Notes under the pieces: generated by a model
What the model saw: the letters and a program-made list of their open reading frames with translations, nothing else
Told to the model about the DNA's origin: nothing
Database searches by the model: none
From: Treponema sp.
Lineage (GTDB): Bacteria > Spirochaetota > Spirochaetia > Treponematales > Breznakiellaceae
Direction: 5' to 3'
Assembly: GCA_031270205.1 (NCBI GenBank)
Contig: JAISYA010000026.1
Span: 1 to 6,914 of the forward strand
Length of the DNA stretch: 6,914 nt
Translations under genes and position numbers: made by a program
Shown: positions 1 to 5,538 of the stretch, in pieces
How the letters are laid out: the number at the start of each line of letters is the position of its first letter
How positions within the stretch are numbered: the stretch's first letter is position 1

Positions 1-17
1 TAAAAGGGAGAAAACGC

Positions 18-125
18 CTAACGGGGAAGGGTTACGGCGCTGCCGGGTCCCGTAATTCCTAGTAAACCTATCGGGGGGGGGGGGGGTACTAATTCGGTAT
101 CATACAGGGAATTAGCTCGCTTCAT
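18..125 (-). CDS. Short ORF with strong RBS and in-frame poly-C tract; possible 5' end of a phase-variable gene
   Basis: I do not recognise this product. A 35-codon frame begins at ATG 125-123 and stops at TAG 20-18. Its start is well marked: AGGAGG at 137-132 lies 6 nt upstream. The peptide starts MKRANSLYDTELV and then has five prolines (residues 14-18) encoded by the C14 run on this strand (86-73). The remaining 17 residues show no known motif. Changing the tract length changes the fate of the frame. At 14 C it stops at 18. At 13 C it would meet TAG immediately after the tract. At 15 or 12 C it stays open to the window edge. This suggests a longer, switchable gene in an off state, but it could equally be a chance ORF running into an intergenic repeat (see 32-55). 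The left part lies outside the window, so the gene's reality is uncertain. Confidence 0.35.
   Translation of the reverse strand: MKRANSLYDTELVPPPPPIGLLGITGPGSAVTLPR
32..55. repeat. Small inverted repeat (TTACGG / CCGTAA)
   Basis: TTACGG at 32-37 and CCGTAA at 50-55 are perfect inverted arms around a 12-nt GC-rich loop. It resembles a REP-like intergenic palindrome, but only one copy is visible, so the family cannot be shown. If it is intergenic, it argues that the minus-strand ORF does not continue as a real gene here. Confidence 0.35.
73..86. repeat. Homopolymeric G14 tract (C14 on the minus strand)
   Basis: Fourteen consecutive G residues on the plus strand. Runs of this length slip during replication and are classic contingency sequences. 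Poly-G tracts near promoters of tpr genes in Treponema pallidum are known to vary in length and affect expression. Here the run falls inside the small minus-strand ORF (codons 14-18). On the plus strand it lies 11 nt upstream of a TATCAT hexamer (98-103) that could be a -10 element. The exact length may be affected by sequencing error. Confidence 0.9.
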
Positions 126-136
126 AGAATGCCTCC

Positions 137-192
137 TATCGGGCTTCCGCCGTAAGCGGAAAAGCCGCCGGCGGCAGCGCCGCCTTTCGATA
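137..192 (-). promoter_or_regulatory. Candidate three-way-junction RNA leader abutting the RBS of the small ORF
   Basis: Complementary segments nest into a three-way junction. The outer stem pairs 137-141 (TATCG on plus) with 188-192 (CGATA). One hairpin spans 142-166: GGC/GCC, a 2-nt bulge, then TTCCGC/GCGGAA with a 5-nt loop. A second pairs 170-175 (GGCGGC) with 179-184 (GCCGCC) around a 3-nt loop. On the minus strand the outer stem ends at base 137, the first base of the AGGAGG site at 137-132, so folding could affect ribosome access. The palindrome GCCGCCGGCGGC at 164-175 offers a competing fold. On the plus strand the same arms would precede the terminator at 202-231 instead. I match no known riboswitch class. 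The structure was inferred by eye. Confidence 0.4.
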
Positions 193-201
193 AAACGGAA
201 T

Positions 202-231
202 CAAGTTCCCCGCGGGCGGGGCTTGTTTTTT
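202..231 (+). terminator. Intrinsic terminator, plus-strand orientation
   Basis: The arms CAAG (202-205) and CTTG (222-225) flank a 2-nt bulge and a GC core, CCCCG (208-212) with CGGGG (217-221), around a CGGG loop. Six T residues follow at 226-231. This is a textbook rho-independent terminator for plus-strand transcription. It would stop transcripts coming from the left before they run antisense into the helicase-fusion gene. No plus-strand gene is visible upstream in the window. The source could be a gene ending left of the window (plus-strand frames close at 53-55 and 60-62) or a small RNA. Confidence 0.7.
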
Positions 232-258
232 AAGGGCTTGTCAAAGGCAAGCAACTTC

Positions 259-287
259 AGTATCGCATACATTGCGCGCAAAAGCAA
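259..287 (-). promoter_or_regulatory. Candidate sigma-70 promoter reading left
   Basis: On the minus strand, TTGCTT (287-282) and GATACT (264-259) are separated by 17 nt, and a TG dinucleotide sits one base before the -10, as in extended -10 promoters. Transcription would start near 252 and give a leader of roughly 125 nt covering the candidate junction structure and the RBS of the small ORF. It lies just beyond the end of the helicase-fusion gene on the same strand. Confidence 0.4.
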
Positions 288-333
288 GCTTTCGGTAACA
301 TTTTACAATGAGGCATCCCGGCGGCCCGGCGCG

Positions 334-3300
334 TTAGAACAATGCCCGCTGGGGATCGCGCTTGGGACTTTGGTCTTTCGCGAGGGGAACGACTGGTTCC
401 AGGTCTTTAAGGAAGCGGCTCGGGGCAAGGGTAAGTTTCCGCCTGCCGTACATTCGGGTCTCCGCGCGGGAAAGATACAGGCCCCGGCGGGCGCGGGTCA
501 TGGCCACATACAGGAGCCGCTGTTCTTCCTCAATCAGCGCTTCCGAAAAAGTACGGCCGCCCTCATACAGGGTAAAGGGAAGCAGGCCCTCCTCCAGGGC
601 CGGCACAAACACATGGTCGAATTCCAGCCCCTTTGACGCGTGGATGGTCATAATCCGTACCCCTTCCCGCGGTATCTCCGGCACGCCGTCTTCCGAGGCG
701 AAGGCAAGGGTATCCAGAAATTCCGCGAGATCATCATAAAAGGCGGCGGCGGCCGTAAGCCGGTCCGGCGCCTCGCCGTCCAAAGCGCCGCCGTTTTTTT
801 TTCGCGAGGGGTTGTGTGCCAGGTCCCGGGCCGCCCTGACAGCCGCAACGGGAGATTTTTCCCGCACAGATAAATCCGAAGACCGAAGCAGGCCGATAAG
901 CGAGCGCGCCGGTTCTTCTTCCCACCAGGGTTTATCCCCCCAAAACTCATAGGGGATGCCGTGATCCTCCAGGGCCTTGAGGACGGGCCGGGCCAGGGCG
1001 GCGCTGCGCAGCAATACGGCGATTTCCCCGGGGTTTGTACTGCCCGCTCCGCTTCCGGCGGCCTTGCTGTCAATCGCGAAAAAACTCGTTCCGCCCACGA
1101 GGGCGGCGATACGGCGGGCTATGCCCTCCGCTTCGGACTTTTCCGTCGGGAAGGCGAAGCGAAAAAGCGGTACGGCGGCGTCTTCCCCCTCCAGCCGCGC
1201 GCCGGTGAGCCGGCCCGCCGCGTTGAGGATAGGGGCGGCGCAGCGGAAACTCCGTCTGAGATGAAAACAGGCCGCCTGAGGATAGTCTTGCGTAAACCGG
1301 TCGATGAACCGTTTGTCGGAACCACGGAAGGCGTAGATAGCCTGATTGGGATCGCCGATTACCCGGAGTTCCGCGGAATTGCCAGCGGACAATTCCCCTG
1401 TCTGATGAGAGCCGGGGACGAGGAGCCGGATAAGGGCGTATTGGGCAAAGTTAACGTCCTGATATTCGTCCACCAGGATATGCCGCCAGCGGGAACGGCA
1501 GTTTGCCAATACCGCGGGATTCCCCGCCAGGAGCCGGACGATCCCGGCGACCAGGTCTTCAAAATCGAGGAGGGCCTCCGCGCGGAGACGGCCCCGGTAA
1601 AGCCGGTAGCCCGCTTCAAGTTCGCCGTCCGGGGGAGGCGGGCCGAATTCGGCGGCCATGCGGGCGAGGGAAGCCAAAGCCGGTTTTTCCTCACCGGGGA
1701 GGAGCAGGAAGCGCTTCCGCGATTCGATATACTCTCCAAGACGCCGGGGGCCGGCCGCTTTTTTTATCCCCGGATCTTTGGCGATTTCCGCCAACAGCCC
1801 GTCGCGTTCCGCGCCGGCAATGATCCTGAAGTTAGCGGGGATTCCCGCCGCCGGCCCCTGTTCCCGAAGCAGGGAGGCGCAGAAGGAGTGAAAAGTACAC
1901 ACGGTGAGGGCGGCAAGATCAAAGTGAGCGTTATCGGTCCCGCCCGCACTTTTGGCGATACGCTCCCGCAGTTCCGCCGCCGCTTTGACCGTAAAACTCA
2001 CCGCGAGGATCGAGGCCGCCTGCGCGCCCTCCTCCAGGAGCCGGACAATCCGCGCGGCAAGCACCGCGGTTTTCCCTGTGCCGGGACCCGCGATAATGAT
2101 GGCCTCGCGTTCTGTGCCGGATACCGCCGCCGCCTGTTCGGCGGTTAATAGCGTCCTGGCGGCCCCTTCGGCGCTTCGGCCGCGTTCAGCGCACGCTGCA
2201 CGCTTGTTGAGCCTTTCCAAGCCCAGAGACGAGGGCGAAGCTGCCGTTTGCACGCGCTCACCGGGCGGGGGCTTCGCAAGGAGGGCGCAACGAAGCGAGC
2301 CGCAGGGGGAAGACCCCTCCCCTTCCCTTTCCTCCCGCAAATAAAGCGGCGCGGGCTTTTCCGTTCCCAGGCCCTCGAAAAGCTCCCCGCTTTGTTCCCG
2401 CCGGGGTTTGTATCCCGCGGGGAACACGCGAATCCGGCCGTATAGGCCGTCGTAGCCCGGTTTGATGGAAACCGTCCCGGAACGCATCCGGCTGATTGCC
2501 TCGGCGAGCAGCTCCCCGGAAAGGCCGCCCAGGCGGAGGGTTTCAATTTCCCCGGCTTCCGCGTCCAGAAGCAGGGCGAACTCGCTTCCGGCTTTTTCGA
2601 TGAGCGCGCTGTAGGCCGCGTCCACTTTTTTGGAGGCCGGCCCCGTTTCCAGCAGTTCCCCCAGGATTTCTTTCAGCGGGATGAGCGAGCGGTAGGGACG
2701 GCGCTTGTCCGTCAAGCCCGCTTCCGCGACAAATGGCGCGCCTTCGTCTACCGGCCGGTCAGCCAGTTCCCGCACCCGCCCCATGACGCCGCGGGTCAGG
2801 GGCTTTCCGCACGCGGGGCAGCGGCCTTCCGCCCCGGCGGCCGCTTCGGGCGTCAGAAAAACGCCGCAGGCGCGGTGCCCGTCGTAGTGGTACTTTCCTT
2901 CCTGGGGGAAAAATTCAATGGTTTCCGAAATCCGCCCGGAACGCAGGGCCGCGCCGAGCGAGGCGAAGGACCATTCCATGTCGAAGACCGTCGCCTCCCG
3001 GCCCAGCTTATCCGGAGAGTGGGCGTCGGAATTGGAGATAACGGCGAAGCGGTCCAGGGCGCGGACGGCCCAGTTCATCGGCGGATTGGAGGAGAGGCCG
3101 GTTTCTATGGCGGGGATATGGCAGGCGAGATCTCGGTAACATTCGTCGATAGAATCAAAGCCTGAATTGGCCCCCAGCGCGGAAAACCAGGGTGTCCAGA
3201 TATGGGCGGGGATGAGCAGCGCCCGCTCGTCGGTATCCAAAAGCATGGCCAAAAGGTCGCGGGAGTCGATGCCCAGAATGGGCCTGCCGTCGGAGCGGAT

Positions 3301-3747
3301 ATTGCCCACTCGTTCAAGGACGGCCTGAAAAGCGGCGGCGGCCTTAAAATCCGGGAGGAGCGCCAGATGATGCACCTTTCGCGTCCGGCCTTCCCGCTTG
3401 TAAATCGTGCTGATTTCACCGGTCAAAACAAAGCGGGGCCGGCTGCTTCCGGCGGGATCGTCCCCGGTCTCGCCCCCCGGCCTGGGGAGTCGTCCCTCCG
3501 GGGAGTACAATCCGGGACCGGCGTCGAATGCCGCGCGGGCCGCGCTTTTCAGAACATACAGACCGCTCTCCGCGTCCTCAAGCAGTTCCCGCAGTTCCGC
3601 CAGCCAGAGCGGGTGGATGCAGTCCCCGGTCCCCACAAGGTCGATCCCCTTGATCCGCGCCCAACGCTCCAGATACGGCGGCGTTAGTTTGCCGCTCGTC
3701 GCCCGCGAATAATGGGAGTGAATATGCAAATCCGCCCTGACGCGCAT
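334..3747 (-). CDS. Endonuclease Q-type PHP nuclease fused to UvrD/PcrA superfamily 1 helicase
   Basis: An 1137-residue fusion. Residues 1-440 match the EndoQ family (PHP nuclease with zinc ribbon), whose characterised members nick DNA 5' of uracil, hypoxanthine, xanthine and abasic sites. Visible signatures are DLHIHSHYSRA (6-16; H8, H10), GTGDCIHP (39-46), E111, H126, AHIWTPWFS (181-189), ETGLSS (215-220), SNSDAHS (238-244), a zinc site H291/C294/C310/C313, and the closing PGYDG (430-434). After a low-complexity linker (about 450-530) comes a full SF1A helicase: Q538, Walker A GPGTGKT (554-560), FTVKAA (585-590), TFH (618-620), DEYQD (760-764), GDPNQAIYAFRG (798-809), HASKGLEF (1036-1043), and motif VI around 1076-1087 with R1085. 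The tail is short and ends in QRALF, a match to the beta-clamp-binding consensus. HxH at residues 8-10 rules out a later start. There is no Shine-Dalgarno; TATAAT lies 5 nt before the ATG. I infer that nicking is coupled to 3'-5' unwinding in repair. Confidence 0.95.
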   Translation of the reverse strand: MRVRADLHIHSHYSRATSGKLTPPYLERWARIKGIDLVGTGDCIHPLWLAELRELLEDAESGLYVLKSAARAAFDAGPGLYSPEGRLPRPGGETGDDPAGSSRPRFVLTGEISTIYKREGRTRKVHHLALLPDFKAAAAFQAVLERVGNIRSDGRPILGIDSRDLLAMLLDTDERALLIPAHIWTPWFSALGANSGFDSIDECYRDLACHIPAIETGLSSNPPMNWAVRALDRFAVISNSDAHSPDKLGREATVFDMEWSFASLGAALRSGRISETIEFFPQEGKYHYDGHRACGVFLTPEAAAGAEGRCPACGKPLTRGVMGRVRELADRPVDEGAPFVAEAGLTDKRRPYRSLIPLKEILGELLETGPASKKVDAAYSALIEKAGSEFALLLDAEAGEIETLRLGGLSGELLAEAISRMRSGTVSIKPGYDGLYGRIRVFPAGYKPRREQSGELFEGLGTEKPAPLYLREEREGEGSSPCGSLRCALLAKPPPGERVQTAASPSSLGLERLNKRAACAERGRSAEGAARTLLTAEQAAAVSGTEREAIIIAGPGTGKTAVLAARIVRLLEEGAQAASILAVSFTVKAAAELRERIAKSAGGTDNAHFDLAALTVCTFHSFCASLLREQGPAAGIPANFRIIAGAERDGLLAEIAKDPGIKKAAGPRRLGEYIESRKRFLLLPGEEKPALASLARMAAEFGPPPPDGELEAGYRLYRGRLRAEALLDFEDLVAGIVRLLAGNPAVLANCRSRWRHILVDEYQDVNFAQYALIRLLVPGSHQTGELSAGNSAELRVIGDPNQAIYAFRGSDKRFIDRFTQDYPQAACFHLRRSFRCAAPILNAAGRLTGARLEGEDAAVPLFRFAFPTEKSEAEGIARRIAALVGGTSFFAIDSKAAGSGAGSTNPGEIAVLLRSAALARPVLKALEDHGIPYEFWGDKPWWEEEPARSLIGLLRSSDLSVREKSPVAAVRAARDLAHNPSRKKNGGALDGEAPDRLTAAAAFYDDLAEFLDTLAFASEDGVPEIPREGVRIMTIHASKGLEFDHVFVPALEEGLLPFTLYEGGRTFSEALIEEEQRLLYVAMTRARRGLYLSRAETRMYGRRKLTLAPSRFLKDLEPVVPLAKDQSPKRDPQRALF
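2161..2340 (-). other. GC-rich linker of the fusion, possibly an in-frame repeat insertion
   Basis: This encodes about residues 470-529, between the nuclease and helicase modules. The composition is odd: Cys residues, Arg/Ala/Ser/Pro-rich, no predicted fold, and nothing like EndoQ or UvrD. The DNA has G- and C-runs and short complementary blocks typical of mobile palindromic repeats. Its GGAAGAC core flanked by C/G-runs (plus strand, near 2309) recurs near 5707 inside the TatD gene. Whether it is a dispersed repeat cannot be shown from one window. Confidence 0.35.
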
Positions 3748-3752
3748 GGATA

Positions 3753-3782
3753 ATTATAGCGGTTTCTATTTTCCCCTTCCAA
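3753..3782 (-). promoter_or_regulatory. Promoter of the EndoQ-UvrD gene, placed for a leaderless mRNA
   Basis: On the minus strand, TTGGAA (3782-3777) and a perfect TATAAT (3758-3753) are 18 nt apart. The ATG begins at 3747, 5 nt after the -10, so transcription would start at or next to the A of the start codon. The only purine-rich run (3780-3773) is 25 nt from the ATG, too far for a normal ribosome binding site. Confidence 0.6.
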
Positions 3783-3823
3783 GACCTTGATCAACGGGGG
3801 GAGGCTGTAGTATTTGTAGAGAG

Positions 3824-3845
3824 ACGGCGCGAAGTAAAGCGCCGT
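3824..3845 (+). promoter_or_regulatory. Perfect 7-bp inverted repeat just before the kinase RBS
   Basis: ACGGCGC (3824-3830) and GCGCCGT (3839-3845) are exact inverted arms around an 8-nt AT-rich loop. The repeat ends 2 nt before AGGAG at 3848-3852. It could be a repressor operator or an mRNA hairpin that limits ribosome access to the kinase gene. The sequence alone does not decide between these. Confidence 0.5.
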
Positions 3846-3847
3846 GC

Positions 3848-3852
3848 AGGAG
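3848..3852 (+). promoter_or_regulatory. RBS deciding the kinase start
   Basis: AGGAG lies 6 nt upstream of ATG 3859. This favours that ATG over the in-frame GTG at 3844, which sits upstream of the RBS itself. The protein then begins MPKYVIGLDNGG, matching where FGGY kinases start. Confidence 0.8.
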
Positions 3853-3858
3853 AAATGT

Positions 3859-5373
3859 ATGCCCAAATATGTGATTGGCCTTGACAACGGCGGGACTGTG
3901 GTAAAGGCGGCGGTCTTTGATTTAAGCGGAAAAGAAATAATCACCAGGGGGCTGCATACGCCCGTGCTGGCCCCGCGGCCGGGCTGCACCGAGCGGGACA
4001 TGGAGGAATTGTGGCGGCACAACTGCCAATGTGTGCGGGACGCGATTGCGGGCGCGCGGATTGACAGCCGCGACGTTATCGGCATAGCCGTCTGCGGCCA
4101 CGGGAAGGGACTGTACCTCTGGGGAAAAAACAACAGGCCCGCGTACAACGGTATCGTTTCAACGGACAGCCGGGCCTGGGAGTACCCCGAAAAATGGTAC
4201 GCCTCGGGCGCGGCGCAAAAAATCTACCCCAAAATATGCCAGAAGCTGCTCGCCTCCCAGCAGGTATCCCTTCTGGCCTGGCTCAAAGACAGGGAGCCGG
4301 CGGTCTATGAAAATATCCGCTGGGTTTTTTCGGTTAAAGATTATATCCGCTTCCGCATGACGGGAGAGGCCTATTCGGAGGCTACCGACATATCCGGCTC
4401 CGGTCTCATGGACATTATGAACGCGCGATTTGACAAGGAGCTGTTGGATATTCTGGGAATAGGGGAAATATACGACAAACTCGCGCCGATACGGTTTTCT
4501 TATGAGAAATGCGGTTCGATTACCGCCGAAGCCGGGGAACTAACGGGCCTCAGGGAAGGAACGCCGGTGGCGGGGGGGATGTTTGACATTGATGCCTGCG
4601 CCGTTGCCATGGACATTACAAATCCCGAAGCGCTTTGTACCATCGCCGGTACATGGAGTATCAACGAGTATATTGCCGAAACGCCGGTAACCGACGGCAG
4701 TATCGCCATGAATTCACTCTTTGCCATTCCGCCGTATTTTTTGGTTGAAGAATGCAGCGCCACCTCGGCGGGCAACCTCGACTGGTTCCTGGATAAATTT
4801 TTCGACAAGAAAAACGTGCCGGAGGGCAGACGCTTGTACGAATACGCCGACGAACTGGCCGCTTCGATTCCGCCGGAACAAAGTGACGTGTATTTTCTGC
4901 CTTTTTTGTACGGCTCGAATGATCACCCCCTTGGGAAAGCCGCCTTTATCGGCCTGACCGCGTACCACGAACTGAACCACTGCCTGCGGGCGGTGTACGA
5001 GGGTGTGGTGTATTCCCATAAAACGCACATCGACCGCCTGCTCAAAACCCGCCCGGCGCCCAGGGCTATACGGATCGCCGGCGGCGCGGTCAATTCGCCG
5101 GTCTGGGTACAGATGTTCGCCGACATCCTCGGCTTCCCCATGGAAACGATTGCCGCGAAGGAACTGGGCGCTTTGGGCTGTGCCATGGCCGCGGCAATAG
5201 CCGCCGGGGAATTCAGGGACTACGCCGAGGCGGTTTCCGCCATGACCAGAGTACAGCAGAAAATCGAACCGAACCCCGCGGCAGTCGAAATCTATCGGCG
5301 AAAATACGAAAAATACACCGCGGTCCGAACCGCCCTTTCGGGGATTTGGGATCAGTTTAAGACCTATCCTTAG
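3859..5373 (+). CDS. lyxK: FGGY-family carbohydrate kinase, likely L-xylulose kinase
   Basis: 504 residues, close to the roughly 498 of E. coli LyxK, which phosphorylates L-xylulose (and related ketoses such as 3-keto-L-gulonate) with ATP in the cytoplasm to give L-xylulose 5-phosphate. From memory it aligns with E. coli LyxK over its whole length. Shared stretches include the first phosphate loop GLDNGG (7-12), PGCTERDMEELW (41-52), the GTPVAGGMFD segment (234-243) with the probable catalytic base D243, the second phosphate segment AGTWS (263-267), ATSAGNLDWF (301-310), FLPFLYGSN (346-354), EGVVYSH (381-387) and the adenosine-site GG (408-409). It stands alone: the neighbours are divergent upstream and convergent downstream, and no epimerase, aldolase or transporter is visible. 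Another ketopentose or ulonate is a possible substrate. A perfect inverted repeat just before the RBS may regulate it. FGGY assignment is secure; substrate is inferred. Confidence 0.85.
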   Translation: MPKYVIGLDNGGTVVKAAVFDLSGKEIITRGLHTPVLAPRPGCTERDMEELWRHNCQCVRDAIAGARIDSRDVIGIAVCGHGKGLYLWGKNNRPAYNGIVSTDSRAWEYPEKWYASGAAQKIYPKICQKLLASQQVSLLAWLKDREPAVYENIRWVFSVKDYIRFRMTGEAYSEATDISGSGLMDIMNARFDKELLDILGIGEIYDKLAPIRFSYEKCGSITAEAGELTGLREGTPVAGGMFDIDACAVAMDITNPEALCTIAGTWSINEYIAETPVTDGSIAMNSLFAIPPYFLVEECSATSAGNLDWFLDKFFDKKNVPEGRRLYEYADELAASIPPEQSDVYFLPFLYGSNDHPLGKAAFIGLTAYHELNHCLRAVYEGVVYSHKTHIDRLLKTRPAPRAIRIAGGAVNSPVWVQMFADILGFPMETIAAKELGALGCAMAAAIAAGEFRDYAEAVSAMTRVQQKIEPNPAAVEIYRRKYEKYTAVRTALSGIWDQFKTYP

Positions 5374-5439
5374 GCCTGTTCCAAATTGACTGTGCGCTAA
5401 CATTCCCGGCATAGCCGGAGCTATGGTTTTGGGACAGGC
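5374..5439 (+). terminator. Palindromic element after the kinase gene, probable weak terminator
   Basis: GCCTGTTCCAAA (5374-5385) pairs with TTTGGGACAGGC (5428-5439), 12 bp with a single T.G wobble in the plus-strand RNA. Nested inside, CATAGC (5410-5415) and GCTATG (5420-5425) form a perfect hairpin with a CGGA loop, followed after one G by TTTT (5427-5430). The inner hairpin could end kinase transcription weakly. The larger palindrome begins directly after the kinase stop codon and looks like a small inserted repeat. Confidence 0.45.
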
Positions 5440-5515
5440 TTGAGCCGAAGGCTCTTGCGGCTTTCAGGCTTTCGGCCCTGCAAAACCGCGAATTGCGGGG
5501 AGGCTTTCCCAAAAC
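5426..5515. repeat. Cluster of inverted repeats in the convergent spacer
   Basis: GTTTTGGG (5426-5433) is complementary to CCCAAAAC (5508-5515), so it competes with the 5374-5439 pairing. Between these arms lie GAGCC-GAA-GGCTC (5442-5454) and CCGC (5486-5489) with GCGG (5495-5498). Read on the minus strand, the last hairpin is followed by TTTT, a weak candidate terminator for TatD. No ORF in this spacer looks real. Confidence 0.45.
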
Positions 5516-5525
5516 TGAAGTTGTG

Positions 5526-5538
5526 CCCCCCTCCCCCC
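5526..5538. repeat. C6-T-C6 tract beside the TatD stop codon
   Basis: Six C, one T, six C on the plus strand (G6-A-G6 on the coding strand of TatD), starting directly after the TatD stop codon. It is a second guanine-rich simple tract in the window besides the G14 run. No function is assigned. Confidence 0.7.

Noticed and set aside
3..62. C-terminal tail of a plus-strand gene ending at TAG 60-62
   Set aside because: Only 19 codons are visible with no recognisable motif. It would explain the plus-strand terminator at 202-231 but cannot be supported from this window.
961..2148. Long plus-strand open frame (395 codons) opposite the helicase half
   Set aside because: It is antisense to conserved helicase motifs, has Gly/Arg-rich meaningless composition, and is expected by chance in high-GC DNA.
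3787..3813. Plus-strand promoter TTGATC-N15-TAGTAT for the kinase
   Set aside because: Spacing is short and the -10 matches only 4 of 6 bases; too weak to annotate, although some promoter must lie in this spacer.
3844..3858. GTG 3844 as the kinase start
   Set aside because: It precedes the AGGAG site and lies in the 3' arm of the inverted repeat; ATG 3859 has ideal RBS spacing and fits the family start.
4714..5412. Minus-strand open frame (232 codons) opposite the kinase gene
   Set aside because: It overlaps conserved FGGY motifs in antisense and has no recognisable domain.
5526..5538. G-quadruplex from the G6-A-G6 tract beside tatD
   Set aside because: Only two G-runs with a single-base spacer; intramolecular quadruplex formation is not convincing.
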